Of a DNA stretch of 44,135 nt, positions 18,043 to 26,854 are shown in pieces. The notes under the pieces are model-generated. The model worked only from the letters and a program-made list of their open reading frames with translations. It searched no databases and was not told where the DNA came from. The DNA lies in NCBI GenBank assembly GCA_020721965.1, contig DYLS01000014.1, forward strand, positions 1-44,135. The letters run 5' to 3'. The translations under genes were made by a program, and so were the position numbers. Source of the DNA: Blastopirellula marina. Lineage in GTDB: Bacteria; Planctomycetota; Planctomycetia; Pirellulales; Thermoguttaceae. Position 1 is the stretch's first letter. Each line of letters begins with the position of its first letter.

Positions 18043-18106
18043 CTCCCGACAGAGAACGGCATGGCCTCTTCCCGGACCGGTGAAGAAACGCGGAGGTGCA
18101 TGAACG

Positions 18107-19093
18107 ATGCGAGTCAAATGGCGCGGTTTAGAGCTGCCCAGTCAAGTTACATGCGATAAAAGTACGTTAACGGATCGTTACGGCAAATTCATCGCGGAAC
18201 CGTTCGATCGCGGTTTCGGTAGTACGATTGGTAACAGTTTGCGCCGCATCCTCCTATCCAGTTTGGAAGGAAGTGCGGTAACTCGAGTCAAGATTCAAGG
18301 CGCACTGCACGAGATTACGTCTCTCCCGGGCGTCGTGGAAGACGTAACCGACATCATTCTGAATGTCAAATCGCTGGTTGTGAGGAACCACAGCCTCCAG
18401 CCGCGAGTGCTTCGTATCAATCGCAATACGCGTGGCGTTGTGACGGCGGCCGACATCGAGCCGGACGCTCAGGTTGATGTTATCAATCGCGACCTGGTGA
18501 TTGCCACGTTGACCGAAGACATACCATTCGTCATGGAAATGGTGGTCGAGAACGGCCGGGGATACGTTCCCGCGTCTGAGCACACCCCCCAAATATCCGA
18601 AATCGGCGTGATCCCCGTTGACGCCGTGTTCAGCCCCGTCACAAAGGTCCGCTGCGAAGTCGAAGAAACGCGAGTCGGCCAAAAGACGGACTACGACAAG
18701 CTGTGTCTCGAGATTTGGACCGATGGATCCATCGATCCCGAAATGGCTTTGGTGGAAGCCGCCAAAATTTTGAGAAAGCACTTGAATCCGTTCGTGCAGT
18801 ATCAGGAGCTTGGCCCCAAAGTTTTTGCGAATGGCAAGGCGGGTGGCGCCGATCTAGCCTTGGCTACGAAATTGGCGATGGCAATTGCCGACCTCAACTT
18901 GTCCTCGCGGGCTGAAAACTGTCTACAGCACGGGAATATTTTCACGGTGCGAGATCTCGTTACCAAGACGGAGGAAGAACTGCTCGAGTTGCGAAGTTTT
19001 GGCGAGACCACCTTGGCCGAGGTTCGCGAGAAGCTTGCCGCGCTAGGATTGAGCCTGGGGATGAAGCTCCCCCTAGGACCAGCCAGCGTTTAG
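18107..19093 (+). CDS. rpoA: RNA polymerase alpha subunit
   Basis: 328 residues. The N-terminal domain (about 1-235) dimerises and assembles beta and beta-prime; [23 protein letters not shown] is the signature. The C-terminal domain (about 255-320), contacting UP elements and activators, contains [46 protein letters not shown] lies about 10 bases before ATG 18107. It sits between rpsD and rplQ, as in most bacteria. Confidence 0.96.
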   Translation: MRVKWRGLELPSQVTCDKSTLTDRYGKFIAEPFDRGFGSTIGNSLRRILLSSLEGSAVTRVKIQGALHEITSLPGVVEDVTDIILNVKSLVVRNHSLQPRVLRINRNTRGVVTAADIEPDAQVDVINRDLVIATLTEDIPFVMEMVVENGRGYVPASEHTPQISEIGVIPVDAVFSPVTKVRCEVEETRVGQKTDYDKLCLEIWTDGSIDPEMALVEAAKILRKHLNPFVQYQELGPKVFANGKAGGADLALATKLAMAIADLNLSSRAENCLQHGNIFTVRDLVTKTEEELLELRSFGETTLAEVREKLAALGLSLGMKLPLGPASV

Positions 19094-19195
19094 ACGCTGC
19101 TACCGAGGTGCGCCGCTTGCACCCTTGGTTGCACATGGCGGGCGAGTCGCCTGACGTGGACAAAAATGAGATCATTCTTGGCGGGATGAATTACC

Positions 19196-19918
19196 ATGCG
19201 ACACCGGAGATTAGGCCGTACATTGGGGCGCAGTCCGAGCCATCGGAAGGGGCTGTTGAGGAATCTAGCCAGCGCATTGTTCCTTACGGAAAAAGAGTAT
19301 CTATTCGAACGCGAGAAGCCAATCTATCCCGGTCAGATCGTCACGACTCTTCCCAAGGCGAAAGAGGTTCGCCCACTGATCGAGCGTTGTATCACGATCG
19401 CCAAAAAGGCCTTACCAGCATTGCAGGAGGCGAAGGCCCTGGAACCGACCGCGCCGCGTAATTCCGAGGCGTGGCGGGCGTGGCGTGATAGTGAGCGATG
19501 GTACGAGTGGAACCAGAAAATGGCCCCCGTCGTGGCCGCCCGACGGCGAGTGTTGCGCTTAATCGGAAGCAAAGAGGCGACTCAAATATTATTTGAGCGA
19601 ATCGCCCCCCGATTCGCGGATCGTCCTGGCGGTTATACGCGGATTCTTCGCTTGGCGAAGCCCCGTGTGGGAGACGCCGGGACGCGAGCCATTTTGGCTT
19701 TCGCCGATGGCATGACGCGACGGAAGAAGAAGCGGCGGGACGCGGCCGTCAAACCGGAGTTTACCACGCAACCGGAATTTACCAGCCAAGAGGCCATTTC
19801 TTCGCCGGCAACACCTCCTGTTTCTGAATCCTCTGTTTCCGGACCGCGTGCTGCCGAACCCTCTGTCCCCAAGGCCACAGTTGAGGAGGGCAATGTATCG
19901 GGTGATCAGCAACAATAG
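19196..19918 (+). CDS. rplQ: 50S ribosomal protein L17 with internal insert and C-terminal tail
   Basis: 240 residues, about twice the 115-130 of most bacterial L17. The conserved parts are MRHRRLGRTLGRSPSHRKGLLRNLASAL, TTLPKAKEVRPLIERCITIAKK, RRRVLRLIGSKEATQILFERIAPRFADRPGGYTRIL and GDAGTRAILAF. Between about residues 72 and 114 there is an extra segment rich in Trp, Arg and Glu. After about residue 173 comes a Lys/Arg patch followed by about 60 residues rich in Ser, Pro, Glu and Thr, probably disordered. A smaller insert lies near residues 34-47. The reading frame is continuous, so these are genuine additions. L17 sits near the tunnel exit. It is the last gene of the cluster, followed by a terminator. 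Confidence 0.94.
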   Translation: MRHRRLGRTLGRSPSHRKGLLRNLASALFLTEKEYLFEREKPIYPGQIVTTLPKAKEVRPLIERCITIAKKALPALQEAKALEPTAPRNSEAWRAWRDSERWYEWNQKMAPVVAARRRVLRLIGSKEATQILFERIAPRFADRPGGYTRILRLAKPRVGDAGTRAILAFADGMTRRKKKRRDAAVKPEFTTQPEFTSQEAISSPATPPVSESSVSGPRAAEPSVPKATVEEGNVSGDQQQ

Positions 19919-20263
19919 CGATGAAGCGTGCTGATTCGCGTGCGTCCGTTCAATAAGAGGAATTGGGAGGATTCGACTTCGAGAATTCGTGCTGCTGTCG
20001 GTTTGTACTGCTACGCCTCGCGATAATAATGACGCCGAACACCGCTGAGATCGTCCTCACGCGGCGTTCTTTTTTCATGGCACGGCCGTACGACCGGATC
20101 ATAAGCCACATCACAACCGGTCCAGATATTTCCCCCCCCGCGTTCAGAGCGAAACGGCACATTCGCAATCTCTTGCCTATCTTAGAAAGCAAGCGACAAT
20201 TGTTTTAGCAATAGGCGTTGCCCGGACCGTTAACTCTCGTACTGCTGATGGCGGCACGGATTC
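19919..20263. other. Intergenic region after rplQ
   Basis: Contains the terminator at 20037-20075. Short open frames on both strands (for example 19963-20208) cross that hairpin and show no family resemblance. I see no convincing promoter for the radical SAM gene that follows. Confidence 0.55.
20037..20075 (+). terminator. Intrinsic terminator at the end of the ribosomal cluster
   Basis: GAACACCGC-TGAG (20037-20049) pairs with CTCA-CGCGGCGTTC (20056-20069), with one mismatch and one bulge, and is followed directly by six T (20069-20074). A textbook rho-independent terminator about 120 bases after rplQ. Confidence 0.75.
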
Positions 20264-21388
20264 ATGAACGAACACAAGCGTCTAGCTGAACATTTCCAGA
20301 GTTATCGCAGGGAAGACATCGCGACCAGCCCGCTGATGCTGTATTTCGAAGTCACGCAGGCGTGCGATCTGGTTTGTAAGCACTGCCGAGCCTCGGCGCA
20401 ACCGGAGAGCCATCCCTTAGAGTTGGACACAGACAACGCGATCGCCTTGCTTGAACAAGCCACGGCGTTTCCCCGAAAGCCGAACGTGGTGTTCACAGGT
20501 GGCGATCCGCTCAAGCGCCGCGATATTTGGCGTCTGTTGGAAACGGCAATTCAACTAGGGCTTAATGTTGCGCTCACACCATCAGCCACTCCCCTTGCCA
20601 CCGAACAAGCCTTGCGAAGGGCGAGGGACATCGGAGTCACCGCCCTGGGAGTCAGCCTGGACGGTGCGGATGCGGCGACGCACGATGCCTTTCGCGGTTG
20701 GGATGGGAGTTTTGAGCGAACGCGAGACATCTTGGCCGATGCCCGGGAGCTGGGTTTCTATATCCAGGTCAATACCACGGTAACGCGCCGTAACGTCTTG
20801 CAAATCGATGCCATGGCTGAAATGCTGGCCGGTTACGGCATCGCCATGTGGTCGGTGTTTTTCCTAGTCCCCGTCGGCAGGGGCCAAACCGAAGAACGAA
20901 TCTCGGATAGCGAGTACGAAAAGGTCTTCGCGATCCTCTGGAAACAATCGCTGCGACAGCCGTTCGCCATCAAAACCACGGAGGCGCCGCATTACCGCCG
21001 TTTTGTGCTACGACATATCGCAGACAAGCCCGGATCGGCCGACCAACGTAAGATTCGGTCCATGATCGGCGTGGGAGACGGGAAGGGAATCATGTTCGTC
21101 AGCCATATCGGCGACATCTATCCAGCAGGCTTCCTTCCGGTCTATTGTGGAACGTTTCCCCGGGTCTCCATCGTTGATGTGTATCAACACCATCCCGTTT
21201 TTTTGGCCTTACGGCAGCCCGATCGGCTCCGCGGGAAGTGCGGGACGTGCGCCTACCGATACGTCTGTGGTGGCAGCCGTTCGCGAGCTTACGCAGTGAC
21301 CGGCGATTATTTAGAGTCGGAGCCTGACTGCGCTTATGTTTCCGAACCGGGTGCTGAACTTGTCTTGCCGGATTCCCTGCGCGTTTGA
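20264..21388 (+). CDS. Radical SAM/SPASM domain protein
   Basis: 374 residues. The radical SAM cluster motif C34-x3-C38-x2-C41 and the GGDP SAM-binding loop (79-82) are intact. The C-terminal SPASM-type region keeps C326-x2-C329-x5-C335 and C356, enough for an auxiliary iron-sulfur cluster. The pattern CGTCAYRYVCGGSRSRAYAVTGDYL, together with PLMLYFEVTQACDLVCKHCRA at the start, resembles the family containing the haem-modifying NirJ and AhbD enzymes and a related uncharacterised group (TIGR04053, from memory). Substrate unknown. No precursor peptide or haem gene lies nearby. The next co-directional gene is the degenerate ketosynthase 287 bases on. Confidence 0.85.
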   Translation: MNEHKRLAEHFQSYRREDIATSPLMLYFEVTQACDLVCKHCRASAQPESHPLELDTDNAIALLEQATAFPRKPNVVFTGGDPLKRRDIWRLLETAIQLGLNVALTPSATPLATEQALRRARDIGVTALGVSLDGADAATHDAFRGWDGSFERTRDILADARELGFYIQVNTTVTRRNVLQIDAMAEMLAGYGIAMWSVFFLVPVGRGQTEERISDSEYEKVFAILWKQSLRQPFAIKTTEAPHYRRFVLRHIADKPGSADQRKIRSMIGVGDGKGIMFVSHIGDIYPAGFLPVYCGTFPRVSIVDVYQHHPVFLALRQPDRLRGKCGTCAYRYVCGGSRSRAYAVTGDYLESEPDCAYVSEPGAELVLPDSLRV

Positions 21389-21675
21389 CGTGACAACGCT
21401 GCGAAAGGTCCTCGGTCACCAGTAGAGATCGAACGCCCGGCCGGCTGTTCGATCGCAGCGGTAGAGGAAAGCGTGCAAGCTGGTCGTATCGGGGCAATGT
21501 CCCTTGTCGAGCATTTCGGGGTCGGGTACCATCAAGAGCTTGAAAGGGGGATGTCCGGTCCTCCACGGAGATCAACGTGGTGGGCCTTTCTCCGATCTTC
21601 TCAAATCGTGCTCACGGTCGCATTTTCTGGATAAATACCAAGTAAAATACTGATTTGGGCGTTACCCGAGCCTTC

Positions 21676-22941
21676 ATGGACGCGAACGATCAGGTCGTCA
21701 TTACCGGACTAGGCGTGGTCAGTCCGATCGGGATAGGCTCAGAGGTCTTTTGGCAAAACCTGTTGGAAGGGCAATCCGGCATTCGCTCCATTCCCTTCTT
21801 GAACGGGTGCGAGACCCTGGCCCCGATCGGCGGCTACATCCCCGAGTTTGATGTATCCGATCGCGTCCGCCCGCGGAAGGCTTTGAAGGTCATGAGCCGA
21901 GATATTCAACTCGCCTTCGCGGCCGCCGACCTTGCCGTTCAAGACGCGTGCGTTGGCCGATCCGGCATTGAACCGGAGCGGTTGGGTGTGGTGTTCGGGA
22001 CGGACCTCATCCCTTGCGAATTGCACGAGATCGCCCCCGCCATTCGCGGCTGTATCGAACACGGTCGGTTCGATTTCAGCCGTTGGGGCACTCGAGCCAT
22101 GTCCGACCTGTACCCCCTCTGGCTTCTGAAGTATCTCCCCAACATGCCTGCCTCTCACATTGGAATCGCTTTCGATGCACGCGGCCCCAACAACACGTTA
22201 ACGCTGGGAGAGATTTCCGGGCTGGGTTCCATCGCGGAAGCGGTCCGAGTCATCGAGCGGGGACACGCCGACGCCATGATATGCGGCGGCACGGGATGCC
22301 GCATTCATCCGGCCTTTCATGCGCGGCAAAGTGCGTACCCACTATCCCGGCGGCGCGACGATCCGACCGCAGCCTGTCGCCCATTCGATGCCGACCGTGA
22401 TGGCATGGTCCACGGCGAGGGAGCCGGCGTCCTCGTTTTGGAGCGCCGGCGCCACGCGGAATCACGCGGCGCTACCATCTACGCTGGGATCGGAGGGTTC
22501 GCCAATACATGCCGTGCAGCAGGCCGCGACGACACACTCCTGAACGAGGCCATCGCACGAGCCATCCGCTCCGCTCTCGGACAAGCGGGTTTGTCCAGCC
22601 GCGAGGTCGGCCATGTGAATGCCCACGGGCTGGGAACCCCTACCGACGATGAGATCGAAGCCAAGGCCATCCGCCAGACGTTAGGCGACGTCCCGGTTAC
22701 GGCTCCGAAAAGCTACTTCGGGTCGCTCGCGGCAGGTTCGGGGGTGGTGGAACTTGCGGTAACGCTCTTGTCCTTCCGGAACGGGCTTGTCCCACCAACA
22801 CTGAATTATCAGCATCCCGATCCCCGCTGTCCGATTCAGGTCATCCACGGTCAGCCACTCAAAGACTCGACGGGCACGGCTGTGGTCCTCAATCACTCGC
22901 CGACTGGCCAAGTAGCGTCACTGGTGGTGACGGCTGGATGA
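21676..22941 (+). CDS. Ketosynthase-fold protein (FabF-like) lacking the catalytic Cys
   Basis: 421 residues from ATG 21676 (MDANDQVVITGLGVVSPIGIG), the usual length and N-terminus of a beta-ketoacyl-ACP synthase. An in-frame TTG at 21655 adds seven residues. The thiolase fold is clear: RPFDADRDGMVHGEGAGVLVLE, VNAHGLGTPTDDEIEAKAI with His317, and Lys345 in APKSYFGS. The catalytic Cys position in the TxTxCxSG-type motif is Glu179 (TLTLGEISGLGSIAEA), the second active-site His is replaced by Ser350, and the GFGG loop near the end is absent (LNHSPTGQ). It should not condense acyl chains in the normal way. It might decarboxylate malonyl groups, act as a chain-length-factor-like partner, or have another role; these are inferences. 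Confidence 0.88.
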   Translation: MDANDQVVITGLGVVSPIGIGSEVFWQNLLEGQSGIRSIPFLNGCETLAPIGGYIPEFDVSDRVRPRKALKVMSRDIQLAFAAADLAVQDACVGRSGIEPERLGVVFGTDLIPCELHEIAPAIRGCIEHGRFDFSRWGTRAMSDLYPLWLLKYLPNMPASHIGIAFDARGPNNTLTLGEISGLGSIAEAVRVIERGHADAMICGGTGCRIHPAFHARQSAYPLSRRRDDPTAACRPFDADRDGMVHGEGAGVLVLERRRHAESRGATIYAGIGGFANTCRAAGRDDTLLNEAIARAIRSALGQAGLSSREVGHVNAHGLGTPTDDEIEAKAIRQTLGDVPVTAPKSYFGSLAAGSGVVELAVTLLSFRNGLVPPTLNYQHPDPRCPIQVIHGQPLKDSTGTAVVLNHSPTGQVASLVVTAG

Positions 22942-22980
22942 TCGTCGTAGCGGCATCGCCGATGGTTGATGACAGCCGGC

Positions 22981-23823
22981 TTAACGCGAATCGGCGGTTG
23001 CTGGCCCCGCGTCGGCGCCTGCGGCTTCGACAATGTCCTCCTCAGGAGCGGTCAAGATATCGTCTTGATACCAATCAGCCCAATCTGTTCCTCGCGACAC
23101 CCAAACCATGAGGCGATACAGAAACTCGGCGTAGGCAGGACCGAATTCGACAAAGCCGCCGTCGGGGAGGTGCTGGACAATCCGACCTTGTCCCCAATCC
23201 ACCATGCCTCCAACCCAATGCGGGGCCACGTCGCACGCCAAAGCCGCCGTGCGACCCTGGTCATACCTGCCGACGATCAGCATCGGCGCCACCTCAGCCT
23301 CCGAGAACCGCAAATCTCTCACCCGATCCTCGATGCGAAGACGGAGCCCGACCGCCAATGTTCGCGCCTCTGGCTTGGCAGTCAAGCGGTTGAAACCCGC
23401 CACCACGGGTGGAAATTGCCACGACAGCCCGTCCAGGATGGGATGGCGCCGGACCTGCCGGATAACGCAACCCTGAGGGCAATTCACGCGATCATCATGA
23501 TGGCTCAAATAAACGGGCAAGACCTTCTCTAAGACCGTTCCGCGATACTCGCCGGTTCGTCCATAGAAGCTTTCCCAGCCGCCGATCATCGCCAAGCCAG
23601 CCCCCGCAGACACCGCACCCGCCAGCTCGGCTAACTGCCTCGTTGAGAATCCACTGGCGGGATAGTCACTGAGTACAAACGCTTGAAAGCTACCGAACGC
23701 CAAATCGCCCGGCACTTTACGACGGCTTGGAATATGATGAAATCTTACACCGGCATGGCCTAAAACGGCGGCTAAATACCCCGCCGCACCGTTCAAATCG
23801 TCATCGCCAAGATAGCAAATCAT
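22981..23823 (-). CDS. Class I glutamine amidotransferase-like protein, no nucleophile Cys
   Basis: 280 residues from ATG 23823 (MICYLGDDDLNGAAGYLAAVL); an in-frame TTG at 23853 would add ten. The Rossmann-like N-terminus and the segment GAGLAMIGGWESFYGRTGEYRGTVLEKVLPV resemble a family of putative glutamine amidotransferases (PF07090 as I recall). The nucleophile-elbow position reads G-G-W (81-83), not G-x-C-x-G, so amidotransferase chemistry is unlikely. The C-terminal stretch after residue 255 is acidic and low-complexity. It converges with the ketosynthase gene (39 bases apart). Function unknown. Confidence 0.75.
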   Translation of the reverse strand: MICYLGDDDLNGAAGYLAAVLGHAGVRFHHIPSRRKVPGDLAFGSFQAFVLSDYPASGFSTRQLAELAGAVSAGAGLAMIGGWESFYGRTGEYRGTVLEKVLPVYLSHHDDRVNCPQGCVIRQVRRHPILDGLSWQFPPVVAGFNRLTAKPEARTLAVGLRLRIEDRVRDLRFSEAEVAPMLIVGRYDQGRTAALACDVAPHWVGGMVDWGQGRIVQHLPDGGFVEFGPAYAEFLYRLMVWVSRGTDWADWYQDDILTAPEEDIVEAAGADAGPATADSR

Positions 23824-23891
23824 GCGGCACCCCAATGCAAACCGGAAACTCAAACCTGACTATCAGATCGCGGGTGAAATGACGAATCATC

Positions 23892-25640
23892 TTATTCTGG
23901 TAGGGGTTGGTCCTTCGTTTCCGGGGCGAACGGTAAAACCAACAGTCCAATCACGTAGAAAACGCACATCGTGACTCCAGCCCAGCGGATCGGCTCGTCA
24001 AAGCCCGCGAATACAACGCCGCTGAGAACCCCCAACATTGCCGGACCGGCCGCGGAGATATAGCGTCCGATGTTATAGCACATGCTTGTACCCGTGCTCC
24101 TCAACCGCGTTGGGAATAACTCGGGAAAATAAATCGCATAACCGCCGAATACGGAAAGCTGGCAGAAACCCATCAAGGGAGCCAACCACAGCACGTGGTA
24201 CCATTCCCTGACGAATAAAAAGAAGATCACCGTGGCCGCCAAAGCCGCGATAAAGAACACCGCAAACGCTGGTCGCCGCCCCACATTTCCGGCTGTTAAA
24301 CTAAAAGCATAGATTCCAAAAAAAGCACCGATGTTAAAGAGGAGAAGCTGAATGCTACCCCATCTTGCCACATATCCGCTCACTTGCTTCTCGCGCTCAC
24401 GCACCCGGTCCATGTGCGTCTGAATACTCGGACTTTCCAATGGCAGTTCTTGACTCATTATTTGTGCACGTCTTCGGCGATCCTCCGCTGACTGTGCTTT
24501 GCGCTTGCCATCCAGTCGGGCCAGCGGGCTACCGTCGGCGGCCTGGTCCTGATCGAGCAGTTCGAGAACCGCCTCGGGTGTTACGGGCTTGCCCTGAGTA
24601 TGTAACGTGAGTGCTCCAGCCACCAGCAACGGAATGTCCCGATGTTGATTGTCCGAGTCCATTAAACTCCGCGGTGGGATTGCGGATTTGGCAAAGGCAT
24701 CCAGAGCCTCCCGGTCCTCGAACAAAAGTAGCGCCAACAACCGATCCTGCTCCGGATCGCCTTGCTGACGGTATTCCTGCGTGATACGGGACCGGAAGAT
24801 GTTTTGAACCAAATCCACCCCAAAAACGCCAATTCCCCACAAGCCGACGACCCCGGCGGTGGCCAAAATGATTCCCACGATCGCCCGATGCCGCCAACGA
24901 GGATCGCCAAACAGCTCGATCATGGAACCGGCCTTGTGCTTCCGGGTTTTCCCTTCCGCCACCGCCTGTTTCCATTTCTCCGGCTCTTTCAGCCAAAACA
25001 TGATGATTACGACAAGCAGGGCGGGTAGGATTCCAACACCGAACATCCACCGCCACGGCTGGCTTTGGATGGTGCCTTGCAGAATCAACCAGGCGAACAG
25101 CATTCCGACCAACCCGGCGGAGATATTCCCCATGGCCGAGAACGCTTGCAAGAACCCCAGCGCCTTGGGCCGGGCTTGATCGGGCAAGCTCTCGGCTACC
25201 ATGGCCGTTCCCAAACCAAACTGACCTCCAATACCCAAACCTGCCAGGAACCGGTAAATCAGAAAATCCGTTAGACTGAAGGAAAATGCAGACAGTCCTG
25301 TAAAGACAGAATAAAACACAATCGTCACAATCATTGTCTTGGCACGGCCAAAGCGGTCGCCCATCATTCCAAAGATGATTCCACCGGTAGCCCAACCGAT
25401 GAGCATCACGGCCGTCGCCCAACCCGCCGCTTGGTTGACCATCTCCGGCGTCGGTGACGGCAGGAGATCCTTCACGGCCGATTGTCTGGCGACATTGAAG
25501 AGTTGCTGATCGAACGTATCGAAGGCCCAGCCGAGCGTGCAGACTATCAAAACGAACCATTGGTAGGCTGTTAGAATGCGGTACCAGGCACGACCACCTT
25601 GGTCCATCACCCCAGTATGCGTGGAATCAGACGGAGCCAT
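23892..25640 (-). CDS. MFS transporter with a large insert between helices 7 and 8
   Basis: 582 residues. The start ATG 25640 has AGGGAG six bases upstream; the earlier ATG at 25664 lies before it. The N-terminal half is a sugar/aromatic-acid porter-type MFS: helix 2-3 loop motif GMMGDRFGRAK (91-101), and helix 4 with YRFLAGLGIGGQFGLG. Helices 8-12 are equally clear, ending with FAPETKDQPLPE. Between helix 7 (about 253-278) and helix 8 (about 428-448) lie some 145 soluble, charged residues (EYRQQGDPEQDRL to RVREREKQVSG). By standard MFS topology these face the periplasm. Substrate not evident. Confidence 0.85.
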   Translation of the reverse strand: MAPSDSTHTGVMDQGGRAWYRILTAYQWFVLIVCTLGWAFDTFDQQLFNVARQSAVKDLLPSPTPEMVNQAAGWATAVMLIGWATGGIIFGMMGDRFGRAKTMIVTIVFYSVFTGLSAFSFSLTDFLIYRFLAGLGIGGQFGLGTAMVAESLPDQARPKALGFLQAFSAMGNISAGLVGMLFAWLILQGTIQSQPWRWMFGVGILPALLVVIIMFWLKEPEKWKQAVAEGKTRKHKAGSMIELFGDPRWRHRAIVGIILATAGVVGLWGIGVFGVDLVQNIFRSRITQEYRQQGDPEQDRLLALLLFEDREALDAFAKSAIPPRSLMDSDNQHRDIPLLVAGALTLHTQGKPVTPEAVLELLDQDQAADGSPLARLDGKRKAQSAEDRRRRAQIMSQELPLESPSIQTHMDRVREREKQVSGYVARWGSIQLLLFNIGAFFGIYAFSLTAGNVGRRPAFAVFFIAALAATVIFFLFVREWYHVLWLAPLMGFCQLSVFGGYAIYFPELFPTRLRSTGTSMCYNIGRYISAAGPAMLGVLSGVVFAGFDEPIRWAGVTMCVFYVIGLLVLPFAPETKDQPLPE

Positions 25641-26014
25641 GCTGATCTCCCTTTTCAAAAGCATCCTATCATCGCAATAGCGTCGTCACATCGACTTGTG
25701 TAACGGTGGACGATACAGCCCTCACTTTCACGCCGTCTAGCATTGCGTTAATTCCGTCCACCGATGCAGCATGACGTCCCGCTGGTTCGCCATTTGCGGA
25801 ATGGCGTGATCCTTCGTCGCCTCGTTGGCAGGGAGCCAACGGCTTGCAGACCGCGATTATGAACGGTCACGGTCGGCATGTCCAGACTTCTCCGAGGCAA
25901 TTTTCCGCTCGTTGCGGAGCGAAAGGGGTCGCTCCGGCACCTTGAAGGAAAACCGCGTCTCTGTCATATTAAAGGGTTTATCGAGCCGCACAAATCTCGG
26001 CTAGGATTAGCGTC
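25641..26014. other. Divergent intergenic region between the MFS gene and hisA
   Basis: No gene seen. It holds a perfect 9-base inverted repeat, CGGTGGACG (25704-25712) and CGTCCACCG (25755-25763), separated by 42 bases; this could be a stem or a pair of operator half-sites. Promoters for the two divergent genes are presumably here, but I could not pick a clear one. Confidence 0.5.
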
Positions 26015-26740
26015 ATGGAAATTTGGCCAGCGATCGATCTGCGCGGTGGAAAGTGCGTTCGCCTCCGCCAGGGAGACTATGCCCAAGAGACGGTTTTTGG
26101 CGAGAACCCCACCGAAATCGCGATTCGGTGGGTCGCCGAAGGCGCGCGGCGGTTGCACTTGGTGGATTTGGATGCCGCAAGAGAAGGCCGATCCGCGAAT
26201 CTCGATGCCATCAAAGGCATACGGAGGGCGGTACCGGTCACCCTGCAATTGGGTGGCGGCGTGCGAAGTGAAACGATCATCCGGGAGCTGCTAGATTTGG
26301 GGCTGGACCGGTTGGTCATTGGCACTGTGGCGATCAAGTCCCCCGACTGGTTTCGATCCATGGCACAGAAGTTTCCGGGCAAATTGTTGCTGGGATTGGA
26401 TGCGCGCGAGGGACGCCTCGCCACCGATGGGTGGCAGCAGACGTCCGAGCAGATGGCCGTAGACTTCGCCAGAGGGCTTCAGGACGAACCGATCGCGGGT
26501 ATCGTGTACACCGACATCAGCCGCGACGGCATGATGGGTGGCCCCAATGTGGAAGCCGCCGTTGTCTTGCAGCAGTCGGTCAAGGTACCCGTGATTGCCT
26601 CGGGAGGAGTGGCCAGCCTGGGCGATGTTCGCCGCCTTGCAGAGGCACGGCTCGATGGATGCATCATTGGAAGGGCACTGTATGAAGGCTGTGTATCGCT
26701 TCGGGACGCACTGAGATTCGAAGCGGATGCCGCCGGGTAG
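26015..26740 (+). CDS. hisA: HisA, ProFAR isomerase of histidine synthesis
   Basis: 241 residues, a TIM barrel that isomerises the aminoaldose ProFAR to PRFAR, the fourth step of histidine biosynthesis. The catalytic aspartates are Asp8 (WPAIDLRGGKCVRLRQGDY) and Asp129 (LLLGLDAREG). Phosphate-binding loops QLGGGVRS in the first half and IASGGVASLGD in the second half are present, as is YTDISRDGMMGGPN. The usual neighbours hisH, hisF and hisB are not in the window, so the pathway genes are scattered. It is followed by a co-directional GTPase gene. Confidence 0.95.
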   Translation: MEIWPAIDLRGGKCVRLRQGDYAQETVFGENPTEIAIRWVAEGARRLHLVDLDAAREGRSANLDAIKGIRRAVPVTLQLGGGVRSETIIRELLDLGLDRLVIGTVAIKSPDWFRSMAQKFPGKLLLGLDAREGRLATDGWQQTSEQMAVDFARGLQDEPIAGIVYTDISRDGMMGGPNVEAAVVLQQSVKVPVIASGGVASLGDVRRLAEARLDGCIIGRALYEGCVSLRDALRFEADAAG

Positions 26741-26854
26741 GGGATTCTTTGTCAAAAAAAGAGTCACGGCAGGCATTCGGAGGGAATCTCGGTCTTGACC
26801 CGCGCGGTTGGTGTTCGAAACGTGGTTTTCCGCTAATTAGGTAAGGACCGTTCG

